Below the pieces are notes generated by a model. The model made no database searches, had not been told where the DNA came from, and saw nothing but the letters and a program-made list of their open reading frames with translations. This document shows positions 24,018 through 27,094 of a stretch of 27,094 nt of DNA, piece after piece. Each line of letters opens with the position of its first letter. The stretch's first letter is position 1. Where the stretch lies: the NCBI GenBank assembly GCA_049999725.1, contig JBNGIS010020804.1, forward strand, positions 1 to 27,094, in the 5' to 3' direction. The position numbers were made by a program, and so were the translations under genes. The DNA comes from Haplomitrium mnioides. Taxonomy: Eukaryota; Marchantiophyta; Haplomitriopsida; Calobryales.

Positions 24018-24037
24018 CAAGTATTGTACAATACTTG
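24018..24037. repeat. Perfect 20-bp palindrome in one monomer
   Basis: CAAGTATTGTACAATACTTG is its own reverse complement over all 20 bases. It replaces the usual TTTAAAGTGTTGTTTGG stretch after the second ATGTCAT box, and I saw it in no other monomer. Confidence 0.9.
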
Positions 24038-24799
24038 GTCTAGTGTCCTTTAGTGTACTAATTGTAGTCAAGTTAAAGGGTCAACTTCATACAGATTTAT
24101 TTACAACAGGGATCCTTCTAAACAATATATGATTGTAAGTTTAAATCGTCAAAGAATAGGCAGCTTCAACACTTACTTTGTTTTTTGTTGACTTGCAACG
24201 AGGCAACTACATTACATGTCATTTATTTGTTTTAGTTGTAACAATGTATTGCACTCTTTGATTCTTTACTATATGTCATTTAAAGTTGTGTTTGGTTTAG
24301 TGTCCTTTAGTGTACTAATTGTAGTCAAGGAAAAAGTCAACTTCACATGAGTTTATTTTCAATACGGTTATTTTCAATACGCCTCACTCTCCTAAACTGC
24401 ATATGATTGTAAGTTTTATTCGTCAAAGAATAGTCAGCTTCAAACACTCACTTTGTTTTTGGTTGACTTGCAACAAGGCCACTATATTTCATGTCACTTA
24501 GTGTTCTCGTTGTAACAACAAATTGAACTCATTTAATGTCTTTGAGTATACCAATTGTAGTTGAGGTAAAGGGTCAACTTTGTGTGGATTTATTTTCAAT
24601 AGGGCTCATTCTTCTAAACTATATATGATTGTAAGTTTTATTCGTCAAAGAATAGGCAAGGCAGCCTTGAACACTTACTTTTTCTTTGATTGATTTGCAG
24701 CAAGGCCACTTCAAAACATTTCATTTAGTTTTCTTGTTGTAACAACAAATTGCACTCATTGACTCTTTAATATATGTCATATAAAGTTATTTTGGGTTT

Positions 24800-26000
24800 A
24801 ATGTCTTTTATTGTATTAATTGTAGTCTAGGTAAATGGTAAACTTCATATGGATTTATTTTCAATTCATCTCATTCTCTTGAAGTGCATATTATTCTAAG
24901 TCTTACTTGTCAAAGAATAGGCAGCCCCAAACACTCACTTTGTTTTTGGTTGACTTGCAACGAGGCCACTTCATTACATGTCATTTAGTGTTCTCGTTGT
25001 AACAACATATATTGCACTCGTTGTTTCTTTTCTATATATCATTTAAAGTAGTGTTTGGTTTAATGTCCTTTAGTGTACTAATTGTAGTCAAGGCTAAGGG
25101 TTATTTTCATATGGATTAATTTTCAATAAGGCTCATTCTCATAAACTATATATGATTTAAAGGTTTGTTCTGCAAAGAATAAGCAGCCTCAAACACTCAC
25201 TATTTATTTGGTGACCTTGCAACAAGGCCACTTCATTTACATGTCATTTAGTATTATCGTTGTAGCAACGTATTGTACTCATTGATTCTTTACTATATGT
25301 CATTTAAAGTGGTGTTTGGTTTAATGTACTTTAGTGTACTAATTGTAGTCAAAGTAAATGGTCAACTTCATGTGGATTTCTTTGTCAGTGGAGCTAATTC
25401 CCCTAAACTACATATGATTATAGGTTATATTTGTCAAATAATAAGCAACCTGAAACACTCAATTTGTTTTTGGTTGACTTGCAACGAGGCCACTTCATTA
25501 CATGTCATTTATTGTTCTCGTTGTACAACATATTGCATTCATTCATTCTTTACTATATGTCATTTGAAGTTGTGTTTGGTTTAATGTCTTTTGCTGTACT
25601 AATTGTAGTCGAGGTGAAGGTCAACTTCATTTGGAGGTTTCTCAATGCGACTCATTCTCCTAAACTATATATGATTGTATGTTTTATTTGTCAAAGAATA
25701 GGCACGCCCAAACAATGACTTTGTTTTTGGTTGACTTGCAACAAGGCCACTACACTACATGTCATTAAGTGTTTTCGTTGTAACAACGTATTGCACTGAT
25801 TTTAGTGTACTATTTGTAGTCGAGGTAAGGTTAACTTCATATGGATTTATTTCCAATAGGGCTAATTGTCTTAAACTATGTATGATTGTAAGTTTCTTTT
25901 ATCAAAGAATAGGCACCCAAAAACACTCATTTTGTTTTTGGTTGACTTGCAACGAGGCCAGTTGATTACATGTCATTTAGTGTTCTCATTGTAACAATAT
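24800..26000 (+). repeat. Duplicated monomer block, copy 2 (offset about 7.44 kb)
   Basis: This is the partner of 17360-18560 with the same order of four long monomers and one short monomer and the same private variants. Its monomer near 25630 (TTGGAGGTTTCTCAATG) also resembles 19705, so the block is a mosaic. Confidence 0.7.
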
Positions 26001-26798
26001 ATTGCACTCATTGATTCTTTACTATAGGTCATTCAAAGTTGTGTTTGGTTTAATGCCCTTGAGTGTACTAATTGTAGTCAAGGTAAAGTATCATCTTCAA
26101 TATGGATTTATTTTCAATAGGGCTCATACTCTTAAACTATATCTAATTTAAAGTTTTATTCCTGAAATGTCAGCCAGTGGAACATGGGCTAATCTAGGTT
26201 ACAAGGAACCAGAAGCGGCAGCAACAACATTTCTCCATTCTGAAGTGGTAAGATAGTCTGGAAGCAACAAAATAGCTCTAATCGGAAGCTAAGAGGAGGT
26301 TACCTCATTTTCCGATCCGAAGTAGCGGAACCGGATTCATATGGTGAAGGAAGGAGGCAAGACTCAGAGAGGTCAGCACTAGAGAATTCCAAGGGGATGC
26401 CATCAAAAGAGAGAAGGAATACGGGGTAGAGCGAAGGGATCTACGAGGGCAGAGGAGAACCACAAGGCAGCAATTCTTGACAAAGGGAGCCATGACAAAG
26501 GTGAAAGTCGGGATGCAGAACGGAGGAGCCAACTGTTCGACCAGTGCATCCTCAATTCGTGACCATTCGGGGCGTGCAATACCTTGATAGAGAGAAGAGC
26601 TCAAGGCGATCGTAGTGCAACTTGAATCGAAGAGAATGGGGCAGAACCAAGGAAGAACGACCCTTGGGAAGTTAACCGACGGCCGCAGTCCCGAAGATTC
26701 CGTGGAGCGCTGCGGAAACGTGGCAGCCCACCGCACTCCGAGGAATCCGACGGACGACGTGGTAGCTCTTGCGGGCCCGAAGAGTTCGACGGGATCAT

Positions 26799-26877
26799 GC
26801 CTCCCTACATGGGAATCCCCAGTTAAGGGGGATCCGATCAGCCTCCGTATGTGGGTTCCCCACTTAACAGGGATCCG
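26799..26877 (+). repeat. Degenerate 42-bp tandem repeat in the flank
   Basis: Two copies begin at 26799 and 26841. Both share GCCTCC, a TGGG-CCCCA core, TTAA and GGGATCCG at matching places, with several substitutions between. The core is partly self-complementary (GGGAATCCCC; GGGGATCC). Confidence 0.65.
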
Positions 26878-26920
26878 TGAAGGAAGGTCCGACGGGTCCG
26901 AAGTGATGGCGAAGCAGATA

Positions 26921-27080
26921 AGCGAAGTAGTGACCGGACGAAGAGGTGGCTTGTCACTATTCCGGCAGTACGGAGGGTTTCTTAAAGGCCAAGCGGGAAG
27001 GGCGAAGCGGTGACTGACAAAATGAAGACTAGTCACTATTACGGCGGCATGGAGGATTCCTTAAGGCAACTGCGAGGCTA
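26921..27080 (+). repeat. Degenerate 79-80-bp tandem repeat in the flank
   Basis: Copies start near 26921 and 27001. Shared points are GCGAAG, GTGAC, GTCACTATT (26953 and 27032), CGG, GGAGG and CTTAA. Each copy can pair GTGAC with GTCAC about 20 bases downstream, extended to GTGACT/AGTCAC in the second copy. A GGAGGGCGA at the very end of the window echoes GGAAGGGCGA at the end of the first copy. Confidence 0.55.
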
Positions 27081-27094
27081 AGCAAGGAGGGCGA

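Larger units (their letters stand above)
14103..26167 (+). repeat. Satellite array, right part (same family)
   Basis: The same monomer family continues in the same orientation after the inserted retroelement, with landmarks at for example 14207, 14420, 14686, 16514, 16774, 18502, 18762, 20586, 20846, 21106 and 25942. Removing the element joins the two parts in register, so they are one array. The last monomer is cut off after TTTATTCCTGAAA at 26167. The related monomer near 20530 reads TTTATTCGTGAAA and then continues with normal satellite sequence, which fixes the break point. One assembly gap lies inside (19946-19955). No gene is visible. Confidence 0.95.
26168..27094. other. Non-satellite, GC-richer flank of unknown origin
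   Basis: Sequence character changes at 26168: G+C rises from about one third to about one half, the + strand becomes purine-rich, and CpG becomes frequent (about 55 by eye, roughly what base composition predicts). The first bases are TGTCAGCC, so an LTR starting with TG is possible. The lack of CpG depletion would also fit organelle-derived DNA or a contaminating or misjoined contig. Open frames include 243 codons on the minus strand (26305-27036) and 132 codons overlapping it on the + strand (26615-27013). I recognise no domain in either. No satellite sequence returns before the window ends. Confidence 0.8.

Noticed and set aside
78-25942. TTGAC landmark as a cluster of W-box transcription-factor sites, with GTCAAC as a paired inverted motif
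   Set aside because: The motif recurs only because the monomer recurs, and the inverted match is about six bases, which is expected by chance.
1-26167. CRISPR-like array
   Set aside because: The repeat is about 260 bp with no alternation of constant repeat and unique spacer, and the context is eukaryotic satellite.
26168-26280. Possible first exon (ATG at 26167, then an open frame to a GTAAGA donor-like site near 26249)
   Set aside because: The frame is under 30 codons, the ATG straddles the satellite junction and there is no supporting promoter or homology that I can see.
26615-27013. 132-codon open frame on the + strand of the flank as a gene
   Set aside because: It lies within the longer minus-strand frame, includes both degenerate tandem repeats and has no domain I recognise.

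Overview
This window looks like non-coding nuclear DNA from a plant, probably one with a large, repeat-rich genome. The plant assignment rests on a short copia-like LTR retroelement with a plant-type polypurine tract and a degenerate Met-tRNA-type primer site. The species cannot be told from the sequence. I find no convincing protein-coding gene, tRNA or rRNA.

About 25 kb (1-12984 and 14103-26167) is one tandem satellite array, AT-rich (roughly two thirds A+T) and all in the same orientation. It holds roughly 100 monomers. Spacing of the landmark TTGACTTGCAA is 259-261 bp in most monomers. A second class of about 208-215 bp lacks one defined 47-bp segment. The long and short classes, together with shared point variants, form a patchy higher-order structure: the block at about 3050-5480 reappears monomer by monomer at about 7760-10160 (offset about 4.73 kb). 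Smaller blocks recur at offsets of about 5.33 and 7.44 kb. Local partial duplications, deletions and hybrid monomers record unequal exchange. The many short open frames in the array come from ATGTC boxes inside the monomer and are not genes.

At 12985-14102 the array is interrupted by a complete non-autonomous LTR retroelement of 1118 bp. It has two 197-bp LTRs, a polypurine tract, a degenerate primer site and a 5-bp CATAT target duplication. Removing the element and one CATAT restores a 259-bp monomer exactly. It has no recognisable gag or pol.

At 26167/26168 the satellite stops abruptly inside a monomer. The last 927 bp is a different kind of DNA: about half G+C, purine-rich on the + strand, not CpG-depleted, with two small degenerate tandem repeats and one 243-codon open frame on the minus strand that I do not recognise. 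It may be the start of another LTR element, an organelle-derived insertion or a misjoin.

Four 10-N gaps lie in the array. Two of them (3041-3050 and 19946-19955) are flanked on both sides by the same exact 47-bp sequence. Collapsing each repeat restores the normal monomer length, so these are overlapping contig ends left unmerged rather than missing sequence.
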